This document shows, piece by piece, positions 26,901 to 33,440 of a stretch of 58,367 nt of DNA. Position numbers and translations under genes: made by a program. Source of the stretch: Desulfurococcales archaeon (lineage in GTDB: Archaea; Thermoproteota; Thermoprotei_A; Sulfolobales; Fervidicoccaceae); NCBI GenBank assembly GCA_027014955.1, contig JALWDA010000073.1, positions 76,926 to 135,292 on the forward strand. The letters run 5' to 3'. The notes under the pieces are model-generated. The model did no database searches. It had not been told where the DNA came from and saw only the letters and a list, made by a program, of their open reading frames with translations. Each line of letters opens with the position of its first letter. The first letter of the stretch is position 1.

Positions 26901-27235
26901 TGAACGGTGCCGGGAACATACACCTCTGCCCTGTCGCCTCCCTCCAGGCTCTCCAGACCCCATGGTAGTTCAAGGACGGCCTCCATTCCCGGCAGAGGCT
27001 CCATCCCCAGGTACTGGACCCTGACAATCAGGTTCACAGAGCTATCGCCTGGGGAGGGGCAGACACCGCCCTCTACACCCTCCCACGCGACGCCTATGAC
27101 CCGGGTCATGTTAAGGGGGGGAGACAGCTGGGCCACTGCCTCTTGGGCTGACATGATGGTGACGAGTACGAGGAGAACCATAGCCAAGACTATAATGGTG
27201 CGGGGGTCGCGTGAAGCCCCGCTTCTAACCGGCAC
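23927..27235 (-). CDS. Giant surface protein with nine CARDB/NEW3-like repeats (COG1361 type)
   Basis: About 1100 residues: an N-terminal signal helix (TIIVLAMVLLVLVTIMSAQEAVA), about nine tandem beta-sandwich repeats of 100-130 residues and a C-terminal membrane anchor (LEVVYLVAVLGVVIVALVVAKLVRSRGHD). Each repeat has the pattern VxNxG...A.NV.V.L......V.......IG.L.PGE...........P, for example ENRGRETAYNLTLSIQSPG and SNGGNVTVENARVVLSA. This is the COG1361 family of S-layer-associated proteins. It is sandwiched in an operon between an ABC ATPase (overlap about 10-20 bases) and a MacB permease (overlap 8 bases), so it is probably the extracytoplasmic partner of that transporter. GTG 27244 is also possible; GTG 27235 has GGGGTGG at proper spacing. 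Confidence 0.82.
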   Translation of the reverse strand: MPVRSGASRDPRTIIVLAMVLLVLVTIMSAQEAVAQLSPPLNMTRVIGVAWEGVEGGVCPSPGDSSVNLIVRVQYLGMEPLPGMEAVLELPWGLESLEGGDRAEVYVPGTVQPGGVVVFRFPLNVSDELTERKREADLTLRAPGVFEETHRVAIWVGKSPLLEVRMHNLSALLGGENRLLLSIANRGAGEARDLRVYLESREGLPLEPSTVYIGALPGGEERVIELMLNTSRETAPRPLGLVVRLSGYDECRGLWEETELLTLPLEPPPIDGVRITAWAGELRAGEQGVLHIILENRLPYPARDVAVSLSLPGFLALTNTSSFVDIGSIGPGESISVELPLRVSSTAPDLGRIGISVAYKVGLVSLSHATSIDIPIGKPIQSQVDLDIQVEDTPVSGSVARVKVTVSNGGNVTVENARVVLSAQPPVQVLGPASRTLGRLGPGEQVSLPYNIYIPPGVSGTLQLRASLSYEEALTGKPKVEEQVFALPIQVRSSGDLSVTLAPPSLRAGHVVPVKASVVNTGQSTLENITITLSLPPTIRLVGVNQEWFIPKLEPGEKAERTYQAYAVPQASGVETITVTLTYYKDGMRNENVLPLGIPIVSPPTPMPSARLYETTLVEGKENNVSIVVENRGRETAYNLTLSIQSPGATVAPPTLYVGTLPPGGSKEFSLTVTPSSPGPLTLQLQMLYEDKLGRQRSASQTLGVKVLPKPTSSAIEIRLLHPESAELGPGDYRVVFRVVNKLDHAIENVVVDVRTVAASPIVVNTEASPIVIGRMGPGESQEIVLDVLVLPVQAETRASITLSVSYWDPKGGPGNSLMEAYFRVRPITTPQLQVSLEPTTVEAGRPTPVLIKIGNSGESDWESVEATLTPLGTSSIVVGTSHYSLGRIPAGETIALNTTVYVPPTIGDNVALTLTLKLYQGGMPFTVTSTLGLLVKKTPLLEATEMSIIPEDVVEGQPFSLSITLSNLGKGAAEKVFLEARLPQGIEALSSPRVFVGRIGPGTSSTLTLSLVPLVGSAGDRAISLLITYEDNLGNPYHETLEVPVSIQPSSAQGTVESGELASQRSAAGPFGLEVVYLVAVLGVVIVALVVAKLVRSRGHD

Positions 27236-27929
27236 GCCAACCACCCCTTACATCATGCCCTGCAATCCTGCCATCTTGGATGCGTACTATCCGGTCACAG
27301 TAACGGGTTATCTCAAGGTTGTGGGTAACCATGATGATGGTCCGGCCCTCTCCGTGAAGCTCTCGGAAGACCTCAATAACCCTCTCGGCTGACCTGGAGT
27401 CAAGGTTCCCCGTGGGCTCGTCCGCAAGTATTATGCGGGGGTCGTTGGCCAGGGCACGCGCTATCGCCACCCTCTGCTGCTCCCCACCACTTAGCTCCAA
27501 GGGCTTCTTATCCGCAATCTCGGGTGGAAGGAACCTCTCCAGAAGCCTGCGGGCCCTCTTCTTCCTCTCAGACCGGGGGATGCCCGCGGGTATCATGGGG
27601 ACCATGACGTTCTCCAGGGCCGTCAGGTGGCTTATCAGGTTAAAGCTCTGGAACACGAACCCTATGACACGGTTGCGCAGCTCCGCCATCTGGTTGTCAC
27701 TGAGCCTCGATATGTCCACCCCGTTTATAAGAACACTCCCCCTACTGGGCCTGTCAAGAGCCCCTATGAGGTTAAGGAGGGTGGACTTGCCACTCCCCGA
27801 GGGACCAACAATAGCCACAAACTCCCCCTCTTCCACAGTCAAACTCAAGCCCCTCAGCGCAGGATAGCTCCTCTTCCCTACCCTATACACCTTCCAAACA
27901 TCCCTAAGCTCGACAACATCCCCCGCCAT
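27225..27929 (-). CDS. ABC transporter ATPase of the LolD/MacB family
   Basis: About 234 residues with Walker A GPSGSGKSTLLNLIGALDRP, Q-loop FVFQSFNLI, signature LSGGEQQRVAIARAL, Walker B RIILADEPTGNLDS and switch His in MVTHNLEI. This matches the LolD/MacB ATPases. The ATG at 27929 starts the family-typical MAGDVVELRDVWKVYRVG with GGTG just upstream; the longer frame to 27977 is hydrophobic and unlikely to be translated. First gene of the operon ATPase, repeat protein, permease. Confidence 0.93.
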   Translation of the reverse strand: MAGDVVELRDVWKVYRVGKRSYPALRGLSLTVEEGEFVAIVGPSGSGKSTLLNLIGALDRPSRGSVLINGVDISRLSDNQMAELRNRVIGFVFQSFNLISHLTALENVMVPMIPAGIPRSERKKRARRLLERFLPPEIADKKPLELSGGEQQRVAIARALANDPRIILADEPTGNLDSRSAERVIEVFRELHGEGRTIIMVTHNLEITRYCDRIVRIQDGRIAGHDVRGGWRAG

Positions 27930-28093
27930 AAACACCGCCATATATACAAACATATACAAGAAAAGACTAGCCACCAACCAACAATACCAAAAACCAGAAT
28001 AAAAAAGCTAACGCAAAAACCAACAACACCAAACACATTGGGAAGCGCCAAAAATAAAACCCTCACACAAACAACAAATAAAAAACTGAGAAA

Positions 28094-28198
28094 GCCGCCG
28101 TAGCTCAGCTGGCAGACCCCTGCGCAGGGCCCCACAGGGGGGCCAAGAGCGCCGGCCTTGTAAGCCGGTGGCCGCGGGTTCGAATCCCGCCGGCGGCT
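28094..28198 (+). tRNA. tRNA-Thr(UGU) with a 32-nt intron in the D-arm
   Basis: The acceptor stem GCCGCCG (28094-28100) pairs with CGGCGGC (28191-28197); the anticodon loop CTTGTAA gives anticodon UGU; the T-arm is GCGGG TTCGAAT CCCGC; CCA is encoded (28199-28201). The D-arm is interrupted. TGGC (28110-28113) pairs with GCCA (28142-28145) and each strand is followed by a three-base bulge AGA, the archaeal bulge-helix-bulge. Cutting both bulges after AG removes 28116-28147 (32 nt), and joining restores GCTC...GAGC, a normal D-stem. The intron sits between nucleotides 22 and 23, not at the usual 37/38. Its 3' half is duplicated twice downstream. Confidence 0.93.
28116..28147 (+). other. Noncanonical tRNA intron (position 22/23)
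   Basis: A 32-nt insert in tRNA-Thr. Inside it CCCCTG (28117-28122) pairs with CAGGGG (28135-28140), continuing the splice-site helix. The exact cut could shift by up to three bases because AGA is repeated at both ends, but the bulge geometry favours these coordinates. Cleavage would need a splicing endonuclease able to process noncanonical sites, as known in Crenarchaeota. Confidence 0.85.
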
Positions 28199-28202
28199 CC
28201 AC
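28154..28202 (+). repeat. Attachment-site core inside tRNA-Thr (copy 1 of 3)
   Basis: The 49 bases from the anticodon arm to just after CCA are repeated exactly at 29315-29363 and nearly exactly at 32322-32368. The tRNA copy is the intact chromosomal site, the usual target of archaeal tyrosine integrases. Confidence 0.85.
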
Positions 28203-28310
28203 AAGACGCCTCCTAACCATCACGGGCCTAATTGTAATTAATTGCAAGCACTACATCCCTGTGGTGCTTTTAAGGCTTAGGATTGTGTTATAGAGAGTTA
28301 GGTGGACGGA

Positions 28311-28517
28311 TTGGCTAGGGTTGTTCGTGTGCGTTATGAGGAGGGTGTGTTAAAGCCTCTAGAGGAGCTAAACCTTAGTGAGGGAGAGGAGTTAACGGTT
28401 GTTATTAAGGGCAGAAGCTTTTACGAAGTGGCCAGAGAGTTCCAGGTTGAAGCGAGGGAATATGTGGATAAACTAGTTTCCGAGGTTCGTGGGCGTGACA
28501 AGAAACTCTACGGATAG
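28311..28517 (+). CDS. DUF104 antitoxin
   Basis: A 68-residue protein beginning LARVVRVRYEEGVLKPLEEL, the hallmark N-terminus of DUF104 (AF2212-type) antitoxins, followed by LSEGEELTVVIKG. The TTG at 28311 is preceded by GGTGGACGG; the frame also allows GTG 28302. It overlaps the next PIN toxin gene by 29 bases. It lies 110 bases past the tRNA-Thr gene inside the first integrated segment. It neutralises the partner PIN RNase and probably autoregulates (family knowledge). Confidence 0.85.
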   Translation: MARVVRVRYEEGVLKPLEELNLSEGEELTVVIKGRSFYEVAREFQVEAREYVDKLVSEVRGRDKKLYG

Positions 28518-29001
28518 TGTTGTGCTAGACACTACTGTCATCGTTAAAAGCATCCTAAAGCCTCCAAAGCATCTCCCTCCCCACGTATATAGGCGGGAGG
28601 TTGAGACACGCAGGAAAATCCATGCCCTTCTGGAGATTCTTGAGAGCCAAGGCTATACAGTCTACTTTCCCCGGGCTGGTATTATTGAAGTGGCAGCTGT
28701 TCTGAAACGGGGCGGACTTAGCGGACAAGCCATAATTGGACTGGTAAAGAGTATGGAGGAGACGTTTATCATCGTAGGCGAGGACATAGTCTACAGTAAA
28801 GCCTTCGAGATAGCTCTTGAAAGGGCTCCCTCGGGCTTTGATACCTACTTTATAGCATTAGCTACAGCGACAAGCTCAATGCTGATAACCGATGACAAAC
28901 CCATGGCTAGTCATGCAAAAGCCCTAGGTATAAAAACGATTCTCATGCGAGATAATGGTCTAGAACAAATACGAAGGAAACTAACAAAACAGTCAAAGTA
29001 A
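28489..29001 (+). CDS. PIN-domain toxin (VapC-like ribonuclease)
   Basis: A 170-residue PIN protein with the first acidic residue in VVLDTTVIVK, a conserved Glu mid-protein (GIIEVAAVL) and the C-terminal acidic cluster DTYFIALATATSSMLITDDK. PIN toxins are Mg-dependent RNases. It overlaps the antitoxin gene, so they are coupled. It carries about 30 extra residues after the first strand (PPKHLPPHVYRREVE) that are unusual for compact VapC proteins. Confidence 0.82.
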   Translation: MGVTRNSTDSVVLDTTVIVKSILKPPKHLPPHVYRREVETRRKIHALLEILESQGYTVYFPRAGIIEVAAVLKRGGLSGQAIIGLVKSMEETFIIVGEDIVYSKAFEIALERAPSGFDTYFIALATATSSMLITDDKPMASHAKALGIKTILMRDNGLEQIRRKLTKQSK

Positions 29002-29314
29002 AACTCGTAGCACATCCACGGCTCCTCGAAGCCTTCATGATGATATTCGAGATTGGTTGTCCTGAGCCCATAGTAACGTTGATAGCTAGTAGTAATACAA
29101 CTAGGCTACTGCCCGCCTCTGGCGCTGCACTGGGATACGGACGCCTCTGAAGGGGGTCTACGAGAGGAGGTTTCCCAGCCCCAAGCTCTCGCAACAGACC
29201 TTACTCCTAAGGCAGTGTTTCACTAGGCGGGCGTGACCGTGTGTCTTGATAGTCGGCTATGCATAAACGTTTCAGATTCTCATCACCTACTGAAACGTCC
29301 GTATTTATATCTCT
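29002..29314. other. Gene-free segment ending in the element arm
   Basis: No gene is convincing here. A plus-strand frame from about 29000 to 29150 (KLVAHPRLLEAFMMIFEIG, ending GAALGYGRL) looks protein-like but lacks a start and is not recognised; it may be a remnant of element cargo. The last 55 bases carry GTTTCA...TGAAAC and TATTTATA just before the tRNA fragment, as in the third repeat copy. Confidence 0.4.
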
Positions 29315-29363
29315 GGCCTTGTAAGCCGGTGGCCGCGGGTTCGAATCCCGCCGGCGGCTCCAC
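29315..29363 (+). repeat. tRNA-Thr 3' half, attachment-site copy 2
   Basis: Exact 49-base copy of 28154-28202: anticodon arm from GGCCTTGTAA, variable region, T-arm, 3' acceptor strand and CCA. There is no 5' half, so it is not a functional tRNA. It marks the far end of an integrated segment of about 1.1 kb holding one toxin-antitoxin pair. Confidence 0.88.
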
Positions 29364-29486
29364 CTAAATACACTCGAAACCTCCACAGCACACAGGCTAC
29401 TTTAAAGCTCTGACTCTGTGACGTAGTGATCTAGTTAGAATTGCTCATAATTGATTAAATTTCAAAGTCTCGTGCCTATCGGTCTC

Positions 29487-29942
29487 TTAGCAATCCTTTT
29501 CAGCCTTCTTTAGCGCCTTTTGGATTATGTCTTGGGAGAGCTGGAAGGATGTGTGGAGGAGCTTCTCTATTTCTTCCCTTAAGTCGCTTATGTGACCCTT
29601 CTTTTTAGCTAGAATAAGGATGCCGAGCGTGCCTATTACCTTCAATCCTAGCCTTCTGGCCGTTCTTCTAGCCTTCTTATCATCAAGGGCTATGACTGCT
29701 CCCTGCAACTCTACTGCTAAGGCTATTGCCTCAGCTTCCCCTCCGTGTAAGTATTCGTGTAAGACTTGAACAAGATGCTTGTGTTTAACTTCCAAGACCC
29801 CTATCCAGCTTGGTAAAGGCTCGCCATACTCTTCTACTACAGCCTTAGGCACAAGTACTTTAGAGAAGAGTTCTCTTAGCAACCCAAGCCTGCCAATATT
29901 AGAGAGCGCTATTAGCACGCTAGTATCGACTACAGCCTTCAT
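29487..29942 (-). CDS. PIN-domain toxin, DUF3368 type
   Basis: A 151-residue PIN protein: KAVVDTSVLIALSNI (first Asp), VPKAVVEEYGEPLP, GGEAEAIALAVELQGAVIALDDKKARRTARRLGLKVIGTLGILILAKKKG, which is the DUF3368 signature. DUF3368 toxins pair with UPF0175 antitoxins, and exactly such a gene lies 5 bases upstream. A closely similar but dead PIN gene lies at 55545-55935. Confidence 0.87.
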   Translation of the reverse strand: MKAVVDTSVLIALSNIGRLGLLRELFSKVLVPKAVVEEYGEPLPSWIGVLEVKHKHLVQVLHEYLHGGEAEAIALAVELQGAVIALDDKKARRTARRLGLKVIGTLGILILAKKKGHISDLREEIEKLLHTSFQLSQDIIQKALKKAEKDC

Positions 29943-29947
29943 AAAAT

Positions 29948-30226
29948 CTAGCTCCCTTTGCCTTCTACGAGCATTCTCACTGTCTCCATATCCTTCTCAA
30001 GCTCCTCGAGGTCGTAGTTTAGCGATACTCTTCTGGAACGCAGCTCGTAGAGAAACTCTCTGAGACTTAACCCAGCTAGCTTAGCAGCTTTCCCCAGCGA
30101 AACCCTCCCCTCACGGTAGAGCTCAAGTGCCACTAGTAGCCTTAGCTCCTCCTCGACGCCACGTGGTCTCGCGAGCTCAGCTAGCTCACTAGGAATCCTT
30201 ATCTTAACCTCAACTTGCCCGGTCAC
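29948..30226 (-). CDS. UPF0175 antitoxin
   Basis: A 92-residue protein with the UPF0175 core LYREGRVSLGKAAKLAGLSLREFLYELRSR followed by VSLNYDLEELEKDMETVRML. It forms an operon with the DUF3368 PIN toxin (5-base gap). The GTG start at 30226 has a G-rich stretch upstream. Inside the second integrated segment. The N-terminal VEVKIRIPSELAELA resembles a ribbon-helix-helix DNA-binding segment. Confidence 0.85.
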   Translation of the reverse strand: MTGQVEVKIRIPSELAELARPRGVEEELRLLVALELYREGRVSLGKAAKLAGLSLREFLYELRSRRVSLNYDLEELEKDMETVRMLVEGKGS

Positions 30227-30314
30227 ATTCAGCCCCCTTATTTATAAGTATAGTTATGGAGTCTAATTAGCATGCTGGCCTATTGTGTTCTAAAAGCATG
30301 AAAGGCGGCTCTCT

Positions 30315-30508
30315 CTAGACCCGGCCCTTGTTGCCGTACTTCCCTATGAGCACCCTGTTCTTATGAGCTGGTAGGCTAGCTCCTCTCTCCCAACTGGCTC
30401 GTGGACAACCACCTCTACGCCCCCGATAACATACCTGCCAGGCTCCACTACCTCAGGAAGCTCATCCAGACTACGATAGACCCTAGCCTTAGCCTTAACC
30501 GCACCCAA
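30315..30508 (-). pseudogene. Decayed gene, frameshifted remnant
   Basis: From TTG 30508 the minus strand reads AKARVYRSLDELPEVVEP, then GRYVIGGVEVVVHEP and REELAYQLIRT before a stop at 30344-30346. A one-base shift just before it continues in frame as RVLIGKYGNKGRV to a stop at 30315-30317. The continuity over the shift indicates one former small gene. The family is not recognised. It lies in the second integrated segment. Confidence 0.5.
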
Positions 30509-30580
30509 AGCACCACAACCCCTGCCCCACCATCTCTCCTGACGCCAAGACGCTAATCCAAGATGTTAATAATACCTTAG

Positions 30581-30826
30581 TTCCGCCCCTTAGACGGAAA
30601 GCATATATGGCTAGCGGAGAAGGTGGCCGAGTTCTATGATCGGCTCACAGGCCTCTACTTCCTCCTCCACACCCTACTAGGGGCGGGCAGATAGGCTATT
30701 AGACGAATTACTTGTAACATTGTACCACGGGGAAGAGTTCTACAAACTCTCCCACACATTATATCAGCAGAGAAATCCGATAAATTAAAGAACAGGATAG
30801 TAAAGAAGCTAATCAGTGACACCTAA
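30581..30826 (+). pseudogene. Decayed gene with two frameshifts
   Basis: The plus strand encodes LDGKHIWLAEKVAEFYDRL then TGLYFLLHTLLGA, shifts frame near 30690, continues RLLDELLVTLYHGEEFYKLSHTL, shifts again near 30780 and ends KLKNRIVKKLISDT and stop at 30824-30826. The three pieces join into a single plausible helical protein of about 80 residues. No family is recognised with confidence. It ends ten bases before the next intact gene. Confidence 0.5.
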
Positions 30827-30836
30827 AGAGTAAGAT

Positions 30837-31853
30837 GTGGCTAATATGAATTATAAGGATGTCCTTGCTATAATAGGATTCATAACTATTGTTGTAAAAC
30901 TTCTCGAACTCCTCGGCAAACTCTTTGATGAGATTGCAGATTTCCTAACTAAAGCTAAGATTTACATCTACTATCCTATAATAATTAAAATTAACAAAAA
31001 GAAGCATAAGGACTATGTTGAAGAATACTTCAACAAACTACTCTTCAGTAACTCGATTGAATGGCCTCTAGCTATGGGGAATGTAAAGATTGAATGGACT
31101 GATGAAGAGGGTGTTGAAGTGGATTTAAAGGAGAATCTTCTCCTTGTAAGAGTGGAATATGCTAGTAAGGTAGAAGAGGCTTTAGCTAGGGTCGCATTTC
31201 TCTCAGCTCCATACCTAGTTTCTAGATACCTTGAACCGGCTCTAGGAGAGGAGTTTTCTAGGCTTGTAGCTATCGGTGTTGTCGAGAATCTATTACAAAC
31301 GCACCCCCCAGTTTTAGCTAGGTTTAGAAAGCTTATTGATGAAGCCTATGGAGCGAATAATGAATATAAGGAGCTGCTCAGTCTAATAACTAGGGCCGAT
31401 GACACCTCCCTCTACAAGCATGTATTCCTCTATGAACTCCGAGAAATACTTGGCATGTTTGGTGCTAGAGTAGATAAAAGTAAATTAATTCCAGAGCTTA
31501 AAGAGTTACTACATATTGTTGCCAACCTAGAGAACATAGATGCTCCAAAGGTTTGCGGATATTACATGAATCTAACGATTGTACGTGCTGGTAAGCTGAT
31601 GAAGGTTGCACTTCAGCTATGGGAACCCTATATACTATACATAGAAAAGATACGTAGAGAGTGTCAAAATCTCCAGCGGATCTATATAGTCTCAGCTGGA
31701 GGTTTTACGTCAAAGGCCGCTGAGAGGCTTCTCAAATATATGGAGGAGAGGTTACCAAATCTTCGTCTGCTTGGCAGGTTTGAATATAGGGCTAGATACT
31801 ATAAGGGTAAAGCCCATGTTCCTCACTTAGTTGCTATTATGGAATTCAAATAG
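30837..31853 (+). CDS. Unrecognised membrane-anchored protein of the integrated element
   Basis: A 338-residue protein I do not recognise. The N-terminus has one hydrophobic segment (VLAIIGFITIVVKLLELLGKLF) followed by a Lys-rich helix region (IYIYYPIIIKINKKKHKDY). The rest is mixed alpha/beta and helical, with a conserved-looking C-terminal core RIYIVSAGGFTSKAAERLLKYMEERLPNLRLLGRFEYRARYYKGKAHVPHLVAIMEF, which resembles an alpha/beta nucleotide- or nucleic-acid-binding fold (inference). It is clearly more A/T-rich than the metabolic genes on either side and lies between tRNA-Thr fragments, so it was probably acquired. GTG 30837 or ATG 30846 can start it. Confidence 0.6.
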   Translation: MANMNYKDVLAIIGFITIVVKLLELLGKLFDEIADFLTKAKIYIYYPIIIKINKKKHKDYVEEYFNKLLFSNSIEWPLAMGNVKIEWTDEEGVEVDLKENLLLVRVEYASKVEEALARVAFLSAPYLVSRYLEPALGEEFSRLVAIGVVENLLQTHPPVLARFRKLIDEAYGANNEYKELLSLITRADDTSLYKHVFLYELREILGMFGARVDKSKLIPELKELLHIVANLENIDAPKVCGYYMNLTIVRAGKLMKVALQLWEPYILYIEKIRRECQNLQRIYIVSAGGFTSKAAERLLKYMEERLPNLRLLGRFEYRARYYKGKAHVPHLVAIMEFK

Positions 31854-31884
31854 ACTCTAAAGAAGACTACTAGGTTTTACAATG

Positions 31885-32136
31885 TTAAGCTCGTGATATT
31901 CTGTTGCGTCTAACCCTTTCTGCGGCATCCACTAAGCACTCTATTCTGTTGCAGACCAGCTTTACCTCGTCGTTATCATGGTACAACCCGCCTAGATTCT
32001 CTAGGGTCAGCGGGCGACCGCAAATAGCACACTTTAGCTCTCCTCTGACTAGTCTCTCATAGAGTCCTAACTTCTTCAGCACCTTCTCCAAGTCGCTATC
32101 ATGTATGGCCTTAACAATGCTAGCTGCTTTAGCCAA
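31885..32136 (-). CDS. Small zinc-binding protein, function unknown
   Basis: An 83-residue protein with helical N-terminus (ASIVKAIHDSDLEKVLKKLGLYERLVRG) and a zinc-ribbon-like set CAICG (near residue 36) and VCNRIEC (near residue 62). The TTG start at 32136 has GGGAGAG upstream. Convergent with the unrecognised membrane-anchored gene and in the same integrated segment. It may be a regulator or an accessory of that gene (inference). Confidence 0.6.
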   Translation of the reverse strand: MAKAASIVKAIHDSDLEKVLKKLGLYERLVRGELKCAICGRPLTLENLGGLYHDNDEVKLVCNRIECLVDAAERVRRNRISRA

Positions 32137-32265
32137 TGTACTCTCCCAAGTATACTTTTACCTCGAGAGGCTTAATGAGTGTTTGTCTGTACCAACGTAG
32201 AAGAACCGTATTCTCAACTGTTGTTTAATTCCTCAATCGTGATTGCTAAGTCTGATAGCATATCT

Positions 32266-32321
32266 TGCCGGAATGTTTCAGATTGATGTTTCTATGTGAA
32301 ACAATCCTATTTATACTCTCT
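32266..32321. repeat. Element arm: GTTTCA/TGAAAC inverted repeat plus TATTTATA
   Basis: This segment and the one at 29265-29314 share the same order at the same spacing: GTTTCAGATT, 13 variable bases, GAAAC, then TCC-TATTTATA and CTCTGGCC running into the tRNA fragment. GTTTCA and TGAAAC form an inverted repeat. The shared arm shows that both elements descend from one family; it could be an integrase arm site or a promoter. Confidence 0.55.
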
Positions 32322-32368
32322 GGCCTTGTAAGCCGGTGGCCGCGGGTTCGAATCCCGCCAGCGGTCCA
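32322..32368 (+). repeat. tRNA-Thr 3' half, attachment-site copy 3 (slightly decayed)
   Basis: Matches 28154-28202 except for one G-to-A change and one deleted C in the acceptor strand. It has no 5' half. It marks the far end of a second integrated segment of about 3 kb (29364-32368). The decay suggests it is older than copy 2. Confidence 0.85.
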
Positions 32369-32510
32369 ACGACATGTTTTATAAGAATTTAAACCATAAC
32401 TTAGCACATGATGGTGGTTAGCAGGTTAGCTATTGTTAATTGTTATAAGTGAAACTATGTATCAGTGGGGATATCCAGTTGTAACATGATTATAATTGTC
32501 TTTACTTAAA

Positions 32511-32960
32511 CTATTGCTTGGTGCATTTTTTCTTGTAATGTTTAAGATGGTAGGCATGTGGTTCTAACCTGCTTAATTTTTTGAGTAGCTTTTCGTCAGC
32601 AGTATAGAAACGTGCTGCTTTTCTTCGTGCTAAAATTACATAGTATGCGTCATATAGTGTAATGCTATTTTCAATACTGTAGCTGATAGCATCTGTCAGG
32701 GCTTCTTTTACGATATCAACTATGGTCAGGTTAAACTCGGTTAGTATATTAAGGGCCTCTATGGCATCATTTGGGCTTATGTAGCTAAGTTTTGCATATT
32801 TTCTAAGAGCATCGCCAACTTCAAGCAGTGCATGTATTGGTATTATTATTTTTGCACATCCACCGATATGGTCATCACGCAGTAGCAAGGCCTTATCTGT
32901 GTAATCCTCTTCGACAAACCATTTAACTAGAACATTCGCATCCACTACTATGTGTTCCAA
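32511..32960 (-). CDS. VapC toxin (PIN domain)
   Basis: A 149-residue PIN protein: HIVVDANVLVKWFVEEDY (first Asp and the WF motif typical of VapC), ALLEVGDALRKY (Glu), SITLYDAYYVILARRKAARFYTADEKLLKKL (Asp cluster). It overlaps the antitoxin gene by 13 bases. It lies just outside the third tRNA fragment. A/T-rich like its neighbours in this hot spot. Confidence 0.9.
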   Translation of the reverse strand: MEHIVVDANVLVKWFVEEDYTDKALLLRDDHIGGCAKIIIPIHALLEVGDALRKYAKLSYISPNDAIEALNILTEFNLTIVDIVKEALTDAISYSIENSITLYDAYYVILARRKAARFYTADEKLLKKLSRLEPHAYHLKHYKKKCTKQ

Positions 32961-33205
32961 CCCCTATCCCTGCTTTCCCTTATAACAAGTGCTGATAGGT
33001 TTCCTTCAACCCTCTTGGCCCTTTTCCTTATTTGGTCCATCCTAGAGGAGAGTCTTTTCATCTTCTCCTCTTCTAACCTCTTCATAATGAATTCTCTCAT
33101 TTCACGCGTATAGTCTATACCCAGCTTGTCTAGCTCTTCCTTTACCCACTTTGGGACTCTTATCCCTATAACAATGCTGGAACCCAAGGCCATTCCCGTT
33201 AACAT
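32948..33205 (-). CDS. VapB antitoxin, ribbon-helix-helix type
   Basis: Up to 85 residues. The core IVIGIRVPKWVKEELDKLGIDYTREMREFIMKRLEEEKMKRL is an archaeal VapB-type N-terminal DNA-binding region followed by a charged helix that would wrap the toxin. The frame opens at 33205, but the ATG five codons later (MALGSSIVIG) is the more likely start. Coupled with VapC by overlap. Confidence 0.82.
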   Translation of the reverse strand: MLTGMALGSSIVIGIRVPKWVKEELDKLGIDYTREMREFIMKRLEEEKMKRLSSRMDQIRKRAKRVEGNLSALVIRESRDRGWNT

Positions 33206-33440
33206 ATTGTGGCTATGATTATTAAATTCTTTTTGTTAACAGATCTAGTTAACTAAGCTGTTCTATTACTAAGGGGAAAATATTAAAGGACATGGCCACA
33301 GACCACGCACAGAGAAAGCCTATGTAGACGTCCCTGAGGAGATTTGAGGTATGTTTTTAACCGTCTCCTGCCATATCTTATCAAACAGTTCTTGCTAACA
33401 TGCTAAAACCATTCTTTGTAGCTTATGAGGTGATAGTGGT

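Noticed and set aside
29030-29150. C/D box guide RNA (ATGATGA followed by CTGA motifs)
   Set aside because: Spacing between the boxes does not fit a C/D guide RNA, and the same bases lie in a protein-like frame.
33325-33350. Short frame reading AYVDVPEEI before the CBS gene, like the end of an antitoxin
   Set aside because: Only about a dozen residues, no start and no partner gene; too short to support.
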